In this document: positions 50,962-62,814 of the stretch, one piece after another
Layout: each line of letters opens with the position of its first letter
Position numbering within the stretch: the first letter of the stretch is position 1
From: Anseranas semipalmata
Lineage: Eukaryota > Chordata > Aves > Anseriformes > Anseranatidae
Direction: 5' to 3'
Length of the DNA stretch: 64,000 bases
Assembly: GCA_013399115.1 (NCBI GenBank)
Contig: VXAA01005636.1
Location: forward strand, 15,605-79,604
Notes under the pieces: model-generated
What the model saw: only the letters and a program-made list of their open reading frames with translations
Told to the model about the DNA's origin: nothing
Database searches by the model: none
Program-made: the position numbers and the translations under genes

Positions 50962-51940
50962 CTTGCCTAACCAATCTGGTGGCCTTCTATGATGGAGTGA
51001 CGGCATCGGTGGACAAAGGAAGGGCAACGGACATCATCTACCTGGACTTGAGCAAAGCCTTTGATATGGTCCCTCACCACATTCTTCTCTCTAAATTGGA
51101 GAGGTATGGATTTGAAGGATGGACTGTTAGGTGGATTAAGAATTGGTTGGCTGGTCGTAGCCAAAGGGTTGTGGTCAACGGTTCTATGTCTGGGTGGAGG
51201 CCAGTCACAAGTGGTGTCCCTCAGGGGTCGGTCTTGGGACCAGTGCTCTTCAACATCTTTATCGACATAGACGACAGAATCGAGTGCACCCTCGGGAAGT
51301 TTGCCGACGACACCAAGCTGAGTGGTGCAGTCGATACAATAGAGGGAAGGGATGCCATCCAGAGGGACCTGGACAGGCTGGAGAAGTGGGCCCAAGAGAA
51401 CCTAATGAGGTTCAACAAGGCCAAGTGCAAGGTGTTGCACTTGGGCNNNNNNNNNNNNNNNNNNNNNNNNNNNNNNNNNNNNNNNNNNNNNNNNNNNNNN
51501 NNNNNNNNATGATCAGAGGGCTGGAACACCTCTCCTATGAGGAAAGGTTGAGGGAACCGGGCTTGTTTAGCTTGGAGAAGAGAAGGCTCCGGGGAGACCT
51601 CAGTACTTGAAGGGAGAGTATAAACAGGAGGGGGAACGCCTGTTTACACACGTTGATAGTGATAGGACAAGGGGGAATGGTTTCAAACTAAGACAGGGGA
51701 GATTTAGGTTGGATATTAGGAGGAATTTTTTCACTCAGAGGGTGGTGAGGCACTGGAACAGGTTGCCCAGAGAGGTTGTGGATGCCCCATCCCTGGAGAC
51801 ATTCAAGGCCAGGCTGGATGTGGTGCTGGGCAGCCTGCTCTAGTAGTTGGCAACCCTGCCCAGAGCAGGGGGGTTGAAACTAGATGATCTTTAAGGTCCT
51901 TTTCAACCCAGGCCATTCTATGATTCTATGATTCTATGAT
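50962..51940 (+). mobile_element. CR1 LINE with reverse transcriptase core and intact 3' end
   Basis: This is the best-preserved CR1 in the window. From 50979 to the gap at 51447 one frame is open for about 156 codons, with [18 protein letters not shown] (first catalytic Asp region), [51 protein letters not shown] (catalytic Asp pair) and [12 protein letters not shown]. The protein would normally have an upstream endonuclease domain, which is missing by 5' truncation. After the gap, [14 protein letters not shown] and [10 protein letters not shown] are followed by a frameshift from a 13-bp deletion at about 51603; the tail [14 protein letters not shown] follows in another frame. The 3' end has three ATTCTATG units. 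It cannot encode a working protein. Confidence 0.97.
51447..51508. other. Assembly gap (62 N) inside a CR1
   Basis: The gap falls between the CKVLHLG word and the MIRGLEHLS word of ORF2. In a full CR1 well over 62 bp separates these words, so the copy carries a deletion or the gap size is not real. Confidence 0.97.
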
Positions 51941-53516
51941 CATCAGATAAACAGCAAGTCTACTGCTGCATTGGCTGACTTTTTCCTTCCTCCAGTCCAG
52001 CAGAATTTCTCAGTCTTCGTGGTACTGTTTTACAAGACACTCAGAGTCCTTGGCCACAGTGCTACTCTCTGTGTACTTTCTAACATATCAGAAATAAATA
52101 CATAGGATTTGCCCATACAATATGTCATTTTTAAGGCACTATAGTACACTGGCCAAAACATGTGCATCAAGGTAACTCTATAAACATAACTTGACACAAA
52201 TATGTCATTCATTTGCTTCTGCTGGAGGCTACATAACTGTGCAAGAGAGGAAGAGTTGTTCAAATGCTCCATTGTCTTAAAAGAAATGAGACTGATCTCT
52301 TAATATTAGAAAGTTAATCACAGAATCACAGAATGGCTGAGGTTAAAAGGGATTCAGCAGAATGGGTTGTTTTCAATGTTATGTATGTAATCTTACACAT
52401 ACTGTGAGAAGAAGTACCATTGTATGTTTTGTTTTTCTCTTTGATGGATATTTTTCAAAATAAATACTTACTGCATGTCTTCAGCCAAACTTTATAGCAG
52501 AACATTAATTATGACACTGCTATTACTAGGCTAACAGATTTATTATTTGCCTGCCCCCAGCTGAGGGTAGGAATAACCACCTGACTTGTCCTGCTCTTAC
52601 AGGCTGCGCAGGAAACACCAAAGTGAACAGCATTCCTAAGAACAGAATAATTTAATCTTGAGGCTAGTACTAATTTCAGATTTCAGAAAACACTGCCAAG
52701 TGAATTTACAATTCCACACTAGCTTCTAAAATCCAAGGGAGTCAAAAAAAAGAGAGAGAGAGAAAAGTAGACTGTCCTTGTGTTTCCAAAGCAGGGTTGT
52801 CTTAAAGATTTCAATTGTCATTTTACCTCAGAAATGTTAGTATCTTGCATTTTGACTTAAGAATTCCAGAAATAGTACAACATCTCTGGGTGTCTGATTA
52901 ATTAAGTAAAGAGAAATAAGACAGATGTTAAGATCTTGACAGATATGGATATCAAAGCAGCAGCAACCTAGTCCTCTTTTAAAAGTCTGGAAATTAGGAA
53001 ATACTGCACACCTAGCAGTAACCTTATCTATTGCAGGTGTAACAGTAAGACCAGTTCACAAAGGCAAAAGTTTTTAAGACCAAGCGTTTGTAACAGTATC
53101 TGCTTGAAAGAAAAACGCATGTTTACCATTCTTCAGAGTGCTGCTCAAGCAATTTGGCCAATCTAGAAGAAAAAAGAAGTTGTTTAAGTACAACATGTAA
53201 AAAAAGAAAAAAAAAATAAAGAAAAAAAATGTAGAAGTAGTCCATCCATTTATGCAGCACTGCCTGACAACGGAAGCATTTGGGCAGTAGGAGCAAATCC
53301 AGTTCTTTGTCTTAGAGCACCTTCCATGATAGCTTAATGTAAATGTGCTGGAGTCAGAACAGCCTGAAGATGGACTGGAAGACTATCTCACAAGGAACAA
53401 TAGGGCAAATCTGAGCTACTGGTGCCTGGCCATGTCTTATTTTCACTAGTGTACAGGAAGAAAAGTGAATGTTTGTGCAGCTTTAATGTGGCTCTAAAGC
53501 CGGTAAAGACAACAAA
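51941..53516. other. Unique sequence with a tiny CR1 end, no gene seen
   Basis: Apart from the 34-bp CR1 end at 52318 and purine-rich patches near 52746-52766 and 53200-53230, nothing is recognised. Confidence 0.5.
52318..52351 (-). mobile_element. Minimal CR1 3' terminus
   Basis: TCACAGAATCACAGAATGG followed by CTGAGGTTAAAAGGGA is the reversed CR1 end, cut off after about 34 bp. It is either an extreme 5' truncation or the remains of a deleted copy. Confidence 0.7.
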
Positions 53517-53715
53517 ATGGAACTGGCTGCCCAGAGAGGTTGTGGAGTTTCCCTCCTTGGAGATCTTCAGAAGTTGTCTGGACATGGTCCTGTCCTGGGC
53601 AACCTGTTCTAGGTTGTCCCTGCTTGAGCACAGGGGCCAAACCAGATGGTCTCCAGAGCCAAGGAGACCAAGTTGGTCTCTTCCAACCTCAATGACTGTG
53701 ATGCTGTGACTCTGT
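53517..53715 (+). mobile_element. CR1 LINE, 3'-terminal fragment
   Basis: It reads ATGGAACTGGCTGCCCAGAG, then GGTTGTGGAGTTTCCCTCCT, GGGCAACCTGTTCTAGGTTG and GGTCTCTTCCAACCTCAATG, ending in worn terminal units (TGTGATGCTGTGACTCTGT). The frame 53422-53709 carries NWLPREVVEFPSLEIF, the conserved ORF2 C-terminus. Confidence 0.93.
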
Positions 53716-55069
53716 CAACATCAGAAAATTCCTAACCAGTAACACAGACATAAGCAGAAGCACAGAACAAAACAAAACAATAATCAAATTGGTAAAAATA
53801 ATAGTTAATAAATCTGAAAAGCCATAATCTGAAGTATTATTTACTGAAATACAGAAAGAAGAAAGATACTCCTTGGTGCATAAGAAATGAGATTTAACTT
53901 TGAAATCAAATAAGATCAAATAAAAAACTTGTCCAGTTTAAGGCTACTCTGAAATATTAAGACACTGTCTACAGTACCAGGGATAAGACTTACTGGAGAG
54001 CTCTTACACAGGATGGCTTGACACTACGGCTCTTAAGTAATAACACAAGTAAATGCATTGTATAGGGAATACACTGGAATGTATCTGGCCTTCCATCGAG
54101 GCTACAGAAAATAACAAGGGCCATTTCCTCAGGACATGAAAATAAAAAGGACATAGCAAATTCACCTTCTTCATTAGGTCCTCTCTCCTCTTCATAAACA
54201 TAAACAGAATGGAGAACAGGATGGAAGTCTGGAGAACAAGAAAAGGACAGTGGTTTATTTTCTGCTTGTTTTTCCACCAAATAAATAATGAGTATCATGA
54301 TTCCATCTTCCAGATGATTATTTTAATTGTCCTACTAGGAATAACTCAACTGGATCCCTGTCTTTGACCTACTAAATAAATAATCAATTATTTATACAAA
54401 GAAGTGCTGCCATTAGGAGACATCAGTCTCCCATACCAAAATATCCAGTATGTATTAGGGCATTTTCCTATGTTGTGAAAACTACAGAAACAAATCCCAT
54501 CAGCTTGCAGAAGGGAATTCTGCCCATCTCCCACACTGTGCAGGAAGGGGTAGGATTTTGTAATCACCATGACAGGATTTAAACATCTCAATCACTCCAC
54601 TCCTTTCTGCCAAGATGAAATTATTCAGCAAGTTCACTAATGCTTCTGAAGCTTCATGTCCTTTTCTTTGCTCCCAAATCTCTCTATGATTTAGCAACGT
54701 GACTACTGCAGATTACCAGGTGTCCATTAAACAGAGGCTGACAACCACAAATGCCTGGCTACCAATACATTTTCTGTGCTAGTATAAGCAGTAGGATTTG
54801 AAAGTATGTAAAATCCATGTACTTGTAGAGAATTTTATGCAGGAAGCTCTCTAGACAGGTTTTCAAAATACTGCACAGAGTGAGAACTTCTTGGCTGCTT
54901 GTCATAAGCCACATGTCGCTAATGCCGACTGTAAAGGGTTCAAGCAATAGCAGCATCTATTTAAAGCAAGCAGATTGAAGCTACATCCTCCCAGTCACCA
55001 GAAAGCTCTGCATAGTCTTTATGTACAGAAACAGAGATGTTCCAAAAGCTAAGGTTCAGTGGTACTCTG
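53716..55069. other. Unique sequence, no gene supported
   Basis: The minus-strand frames at 53990-54298 (102 codons) and 54500-54697 (65 codons) are not recognised as known families. Confidence 0.45.
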
Positions 55070-55470
55070 GTAACACCATGTATTTAATGGGATGGTGTGA
55101 GGTGGGCTTGTTGTCAGGGCTGCTCTTTGGGTGAGGCGAACTGGGGGCCGTGCACCTACAGGCTGCGATGCCACTGACCCAGAGGCACGTGAGGACAGGA
55201 AGGTGACAACACCAGGTCCCATCAACAGCCCAGTGATCATCAAGCAATGGCAAGGTGGCAAGTCAGGGCCAAGGTCCAGCCAGGAAATCCAAGCAATAAC
55301 CCAGGAACAGGACTAGGGGCAGACACCCCTACAGCAGGACTCAGGCAGGCACCAGTAGCTCAGGACTGGGCTTAAATGGGGCCCTCAGTCAGAGGGTGTG
55401 GAGAGGTCCCAGGTGGGGCTGGTCAGGGCCATCAAGGACTATTTGTGCCCTCAGGGCCCCTACATCTGTA
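55070..55470. repeat. GC-rich block, possibly an unclassified interspersed repeat
   Basis: This stretch is clearly richer in G and C than its flanks and has words such as GGCAAGTCAGGGCCAAGGTC, AGCAGGACTCAGGCAGGCAC, GGACTGGGCTTAAATGGGGC and CCCTCAGGGCCCCTACA. The style (short repeated CAGG/GCCA words, a CTTAAATGG near one end) resembles bird LTR or LTR-like repeats, but I cannot name the family. It holds no convincing coding frame. Confidence 0.4.
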
Positions 55471-58400
55471 TGTAAGCTGAACTCTTCTGCACCTACACAA
55501 TCATGTACAAAAATATTTGTCATTCAAACCAAAGTGCGAGTCTCAGGAATTGAAAAAGGAAAGTACTGGGCTGTAAAATAATAGCAAGCTGCCCTTTGCA
55601 AGCTTAGCTCACTGTAAAAGTGTTGTTTTCACATTTCCCAATGAAACTGTGACATAGCTAAATTGATTTACAAAAGCTTTTAAAACAGAAATGTGTTGGG
55701 TTTAAAAAACTGCTCATTTTGTAGTACCCTTGCAAAACAGAGGTTGTATGCACCCTTATTAGGACAATAAGCAATTGATCAAAACAGTGGTGCTTCTATA
55801 ATGTGAGCTGTTGGCAGCAGCACGCAAAAAGCAGAGAGTAGGAGCAGGTGCCTGAGCCTTAAGGAAAATTCAACAATAATGCTTCTGTTCTGTTTTGAAT
55901 TTCCAGAATATATGAAATTACCTCATTAACTACTGCTAGCTGCAGTGGTAGCACAGGTGAGACAGTGATACTGTCTCTGATTTATAACTCTCACCCACCT
56001 AGTCTGTACTGGGAACTTGTGTCAGCACCCACCTCCTTTTCTGCTTCTCTCACTGCTTCTCTCTGTTTCCAGTACCCAGTTATCTCATTTTTCTACAGCA
56101 GTGCTCAATACATTCATTTTCCTTAAAGGACTAAGAAGTCCTCGCATTTTACTGGCATCTGGAGGCATCATCACAGTGTGACATTAAAATAGTGCTGTAG
56201 AAGGTGCATGCAGGACCCAGCCCCAGGAGAAGCCTGACAGCTGCCACCAAGACCTGCCTGGGTTACTTACAGCTTATGAAGTCTTGTGCTAGTTGTTTTG
56301 CCTGTGAATCAGGACACATACAAAATCAACATGTGTGGAAAACCTTACATTCTTTGTCAGTCAGTGCAAAGGTTTTTCTTTCTTTTTTCAAATGATGGTG
56401 ACAATCTTGCGTAAGTTGATTTTGGTCTCCTGAAATAATCAAAACCTCTTTAAAAAACAATAAGCTTGCTTAAAATTTATCTGTTTACTAATAGAATTTG
56501 CTGATAGTGACTGCCTGTTCATAGCTTTTATTACTTTCTTCCTATATTTTCTAATAAAATTTACATCTGCAATATATCAATAGGCACATGATCAAGTTTG
56601 TTTATAAAAAGAATATGTACTAGACTGAAAAAATCAATGCACTAACTTTGAATCTTAACAGCTAATTTATAGTAGCATTTGACATTAACTTCATACAGTC
56701 ACTCCATCATTTCTGGGCAGTGTTCACACAAGCAAATAAAGCTTCTCAGGAATAAAAGCAACTGCAACCATATAGAAAAACTTCTGAAACTGGAATGTGT
56801 TGTTTAAAAGAAAAAAAATCTACTAAACTAAACTTCTACCCAGAATTACTGTTTTTCTTTACTATGTTCTTGAATCAAAGATACCTCTAAGTCTTAGCAC
56901 AGATAAATAAACAAACAACATTGTTTTCAGGCCTAAAGACAGACTAACATATGGGCAACATTACACTTTTTTAAGAAGTACCATTCAGCAGACATTTTCC
57001 AGTATCACTCTAGAAACTACTTTGTTTTTTTTCTCACTGTAAAAGTGATTTTCCATTAATTTCATACACCTCACTTCCTCGGGTATTTTCCAAACAACAG
57101 TAGCCCTGTCCTGCAGTATTCTTCTACCCCAACAACAAAATATATTTTAATGATTAAAAAAAATCCTAACCTACAACATTTCTGAAATTTTAGTAACCAC
57201 TACGAAGTATCGCGGTTGCTTTCTATAATCCTTTGACTTTGCAACTATTTCAATGAGCAGATTAGTTTGCTTTTATACTAAAAGGTCCAGTAGTACAGTG
57301 AAAAAAACAAGAGCAGTGAAAAAGACATGCCAGATTATGTGACACTTTCATTTTGGTTGGAGACCCAAAAATTAACTGCCTTCTGCTCCAATTTCAGTTT
57401 TGTTGTGTTACTAAGTGTAGCACTATCAGCGCAGAAACATTACCATCAACACTAAATCCACCACACATTACAAGCCTACATTTATAAATTATTCTAATGT
57501 ATCCAGACGTTTCCTGGGAATAATGTAAATCATAAATCGGGATGTTAAATTTTGTATCTGGATCTCCTTTGTATGGCATCTCTTTGTCTATACATCTGAC
57601 AAGCTTCATAGCAACTTCAACAAGACATTCATAGGTAAAACAGACATTTATAGCTAAAACACCTAATATTACCCCTGGATATTTTACATAGCAGTACAAG
57701 AGAAAAAAAAAAAAAAAAAAGACATTAATTTTCCAAATATGTCTCTTTCTTAAATCTGTTTGCTTTTTGAGGATCTTCCTTACAGATGAAGAATCCAAAC
57801 ACTGGAGCTTCTGAAAAACTGGCAACATGGCAGCAAATGTTCATTGGAGAAATCCTTTTCATTTCAAACTTATTCACTTCTTGAAAACAACAGCTTTTGA
57901 GCAGGAGGCTGGAATTCCATTGCTACAAATGCAAGTTATGACCCCGAACTGAGGAGAGAGCCCAGTCCACAAGGCAGAAATTAGAGATGAAAGACATTGC
58001 TGAGCTCCAAGAAATGAGTCCTTTAAATAATATGCAATAAATACAAATGTAATCCTCTTTTAAAGCCTAGTTCTACAGCTTTGCTCAAAAAGCATGAACT
58101 ACGAACCACATGATGAATATGTGTAAATGTTCTCTGAGACTTACAGTAAAGGTCAAAGCATATAATATCAGTCAGTCAGTCAATCAGCTGTTTCCATTGA
58201 CTTTCACAGATTGCACTTTGGACACACAGATGTAGTATTCAAATCATTTGCTGCGGTAAGTTATGGTTCATTCCAATGGTCCTTCCCCATCAGCTTTGTA
58301 CTTCACATCTGTTCTTAGTACCTCATTCTGGAAACACTGGGAACCATTCTTCATTATATTAACTGAGTAGTTCTTCAGAGCTAGTAGCATTATTTGTATA

Positions 58401-60335
58401 CAGAGTTATATACGTGAATATTTTTATAGGATCAAGATTGTGTAAGTATTTGGGACAGGCATTATGTTTAATGTATATTTAAAATTGTATGGTTGAAATT
58501 GGCCCTACACTTTAGAGCTTAATACACAAACAGTCAAACTTTTCAAGTTTACATATTATCAGCAGTTTCTTAAACTCCTGTTAACACTGATTGGTTACTT
58601 TGACATGCTGACACTTTGAGATCCATCTTGTGTCAAGAAGGAAATCCTAAAGCAATTGGAGTAAGCACTGACCATTTGGAAAGCATTCAAGCATGTCTAA
58701 ATCTATCTCAGCTATCACTGCTTTTACTGTTCCCTGTCATTCTTCTCAGCCAGCTCCCATTTCTCTATTTGTCTGGGTTTTGTTTCCCATTATATACCTT
58801 TTCTGTGGTCCACCCAATGCAGAAGATTTTGTTTCCTTCACGTGTACAGAACCTGAAGAAATTTCAGATCTCCTTAATGTAATTTCTAATATCTTGGAAT
58901 TCAGACCATGGAATCTCTACAGGATTTCCTTCTTCCTCTGCCTGAGGTCTAAACTCTTCAGGAACAGTTTTTTTGTTCAACCAACCAAAAAGTTCAACCA
59001 ACTCTGCAGCAGTTTAAGAGCAAATGAGCAACTATGAAAACTGACAGTGTTTAAGAAGAAAAGCTACCACCACCAATTTTCTTGAAATTTTATCTGAATA
59101 GAATTCCTCTTTTCAGTTTGCTATAGTTTTTGGTACTTTAGCATGTGAAGATGGGTAGATGCCAACATTTCCTTCTTCTCTGTCATTACTGAACATTTCT
59201 AGAGCTAACAAGGGAGAAATACAGCAATTTAGATTTCACGCAAAAAAAAAGATAAAGAATGAAATTCATATCGTTCCGGGCCATATTTTTGTTTTTATGG
59301 TAAGTTTGACACATTGCAAGACTTCTTATTTCGCAATTTGACTGTGTCTTTAGGTTCAGAATTAGCTCAATATATTTGTTCCCTCATTCTAGCTGCAATA
59401 TGTGTCAGTGTTCTTACTTGCATGGATCAAGTGTTCTCAAACTGTGAGGTTATCTTTCCTGATGAGACTTTGATCTCTCTCAGAGCAAGACCATCCACGC
59501 CTAGAGAAAACAACAAAAACAGGATTCATTTTCTCTTATTTTTCCACATTTGGAAGACAACAAGCCCAGGATTTTCTAATTTATGATGAATAGAACAAGT
59601 GGTTCTGGTTTTGCTGACTTCCAACGAGAAGCAAGCTGGCAAAGCAAGAAACAATTACAGATATGTACATCCAGATTTTGCAAACTATCACACTATCACA
59701 ACAGTGCGCTATTTACATAGGTATATCAGAAAGAAATTACTCCACAGGTACTTGCATGTTTATTTACATGAGGAAAGGAAACATACTAGGTTGTTTTTTT
59801 GTTTGGTTGGTTGGCTGGTTGGTTTGGGTTTTTTTTTGCAAGTTTTTGAATTTTTTTTTTTCCTAACTGGATGGTACTTTTTATCAATAAACCATTAAGT
59901 TAACTTTCCAAAGTTTATGTGTTGGAGGTGGGGAGCTAATAATTAGGGAGAAGGTGGCCTGCACAGGATTTCTGGAATAGCTAGATTCTCTTTGAAATCA
60001 AATATTTTAATTTGAACGCCCAAGCCAGGTACATAGGCATTCAGATATGTGGTGACAGCTCATACTAAGAACTTGAAAATAAAGCTAGAAAATAAGAAGC
60101 TTGAAAATAAAGCTCGTATTTAAAATTACTACCTCACAGTGGTAGACCAGATAACATGAATGAAATAAAAGACTAGGAAGAAAAAGGACTAAAATAAAGG
60201 CTGCTAACACAAATTGTCTCTTAATATACATTATCTAGTACTTGATCTGATCTTGTCTTAAGCTCTTTAAAATTAAGGGCATATTTGTTCCATTAGGTAA
60301 AGATCTCTAGCACTCAATTCCAATGTTAATGACCA
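55471..60335. other. Unique AT-rich sequence, no gene supported
   Basis: Contains a minus-strand 144-codon open frame (57394-57828) that crosses an A-run, a (CAGT)n patch near 58171-58190 and a (TTGG)n patch near 59801-59835. No recognisable exon. Confidence 0.45.
60072..60114 (+). repeat. 15-bp direct repeat, 28-bp period
   Basis: CTTGAAAATAAAGCT occurs exactly at 60072-60086 and 60100-60114, separated by a related AGAAAATAAGAAG spacer. Confidence 0.95.
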
Positions 60336-61084
60336 CATAGAATCATAGAATGGTTTGTGTTGGAAGGGACCTTAAAGATCATCCAGTTCCAACCCCCCTG
60401 CCATGGGCAGGGACACCTCCCACTAGATCAGGTTGCCCAAAGCCCCATCCAACCTGGCCTTGAACACTTCCACGGATGGGGCATCCGAAGCTTCTCTGGG
60501 CAGCCTGTTCCAGTGCCTCACCACCCTCATAGCCAAGAATTTCTTCCTAACAATTAATCTAAGTCTACCCTCTTTTAGTTTAAAACCATTATTCCTTGTC
60601 CTCTCACTACATTCCCTGACAAAGAGTCCCTCTCCTGCTTTCTTGTGGGCCCCCTTGGGGGTGGGGTGGGGGGCTTTCCCTACTGGAAGGCCGCTACAAG
60701 GACTCCCTGGAGCCTTCTCTTCTCCAGGCTGAACAACCCCAACTCCCTCAGCCTGTCTTCATAGGAGAGGTGCTCCAGCCCTTTGATCATCCTTGTGGCC
60801 CTTCTCTGGACTCACTCTAATACGTCCATGTCCTTCTTGTGCTGGGGGCCACAAAGCTGAACGCAGGACTCCAGGTGGGGTCTCACAAGAGCAGAATAGA
60901 GGAGGAGAATCACCTCCCCCAACCTGCTGGCCACACTGCTTTATGCAGCCCAGGATACGGTTGGCTTTCTGGGCTGCAAGCACACATTGCTGGCTCATGT
61001 TGAGCTTCTCATTAATCAACACCCCCAAGTCCTTCTCCTCAGAGCTGCTCTCAATCCATTCTCCACTCAGCCTGTATTTGTGCT
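60336..61084 (-). mobile_element. CR1 LINE, about 750 bp of the 3' end
   Basis: It begins at the terminal repeat (ATAGAATCATAGAATGG) and runs through GGGACCTTAAAGATCATCCA, CTTCTCTGGGCAGCCTGTTC and AGCCTTCTCTTCTCCAGGCT to CCACTCAGCCTGTATTTGTG. It is the same subfamily as 13239 and 18434 and the longest minus-strand copy here. The minus-strand frame 60759-61028 has [20 protein letters not shown] and NRILGCIKQ, the distal ORF2 region; frameshifts break the frame after that. A G-rich insertion at about 60647-60673 is not seen in the copy at 13239. Confidence 0.96.
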
Positions 61085-62814
61085 AGTGCCAACAGCAAGT
61101 TTCGAATTAAAGATACCAAATATTTTACTAAATAAGCTAAATACACGTAATGTTTCCCTAATATTCCCTAAATTTTCAGTGCTTTTCATAAAGTGTTTTT
61201 TATAAAAATATTCTATATTTGGTTGAAATATTATTAGTTTGTTTGTTGTTTGTTTTTGTTTTTGTTATCTGGTAAACCATCTAGGTATTAAAAATTTTCA
61301 GGTGTTCTGCCTATTCCCTCCTCTGCTCTATAGCGATTCCCTTCATTTTTTTCCAGTGAGGGACACTGCTTCCTTAGTCAGACTTCATCCTGAAAAATGT
61401 TACTCTTTAGTTTAGCCAGGACTTGCCCTGTCCCATAAAAAGAGCATTTCTGAGCCTCCATATAAGTTCTTTTTTAGCAGAATAGATTTCATCTTCAGTG
61501 AAAAGCTTCCAAATATTTTTGTTTGAAAATCTATTAGCGAGTGTGCTCTTTACTAGACATCGGGACTTTTCAAGCAACATTCTTTAGTAACCCAACTTGT
61601 TCATGCCCAAAGAAGCATACATTGTTTATATGTCATTTCTCATTCCTAAAGATAAACCTGATTATAATTTCAATCCAGAAGTTTCCTGGCTCCTTCAGAG
61701 CTCAAGAAATATTTTGTTCTCTCTTTTTTTTTTTTTTCTTTTATCTAAACTTTAATCATGTTACTGGTTTGGGATAACAGCAAAAGATCCGTATTTCCAT
61801 ATAGGTGGATATAAATGTATTCAAAAGACACTGACCATTATGAGGGAAATACAAGGCAAGTACAATTTCTAATAAAATTTTGAAGTAAGCAATAACGAAG
61901 CTTGAGAAATAACTTTTTCTCAGTTGGACAGTAAGTAGTTACCCTGTTGGAGCAATTTTACTTTTTTCAAAGTATGAGGTTACTCAAGAACAGAAGCCTT
62001 ACGTTATATACTGTTAAGACTGTAAAATCAAGCACTTACAAGTGTGAAAATCATGGAAATGGAGCTGCATTTGTGGTTTTAAATTTGCTCCTTTTTACAC
62101 ATACATTATTTATCATAAACTGTCATTACACAATTACTCTGAATATTTTCCACATAATTTTGACTCTGTGTGTAGGCATTATAGGAGGGAGTAAATATTT
62201 AGTGGCAAATTTCAACCAATCTTTACCTACACAAACCTTTATGGAAATGAAAAAAAGTGATGAATATATTACAAAGATGCATTTGCTAACAACATTAGGA
62301 AACACTGAATTTTAAACATCCTCCCACATTAACTGTTCTTGAATATTTATAAAATTTATTTATACGACCAATCAAGCTTCCTTTCCCTGGGGTTGCTGTT
62401 TCTCTGTCTGGGACTGTATTATAACGTTAATTCCAAAAATGTCTGAAAATGCTGAACTTGGAAATTCGCGGTGCTCGGTGCTCTCTGTAGCCCTCAGTAC
62501 CGTGAGACACCCTGTAACAAATGGAAATGAATGAGGAATTTCATTTTGTGCACATGGAATAGCAGCAACCTTTCCTAATAAATGCAAAGACATTTTCCTT
62601 TAGGATCAGTTTCCTTCTGAAACAATTTGTTCTGTATAATCTAATAAAATCTACAAGAGTATTAAAAAGGGGTAGAAAGCCTACTGAATTTAATCACGAA
62701 GATATGAAGAGGCATTCAGATATTTTACTGGCTGGACAGTCAGCACAACGGACATACGTATATACAGAACCCCCCAAACACACAAGCATACACGTGCGCA
62801 GAGGAATGACCTAC
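61085..62814. other. Unique AT-rich sequence, no gene seen
   Basis: A T-run near 61724-61738 and TTTG patches near 61236-61266. The plus-strand 122-codon frame at 61947-62315 is unrecognised and AT-driven. Confidence 0.5.

Noticed and set aside
50979..51512. A functional reverse transcriptase gene
   Set aside because: The CR1 copy is 5' truncated, lacks the endonuclease, is interrupted by a gap and frameshifted, so it is a dead fragment.
61947..62315. 122-codon plus-strand frame
   Set aside because: AT-driven, hydrophobic, unrecognised, with no supporting context.
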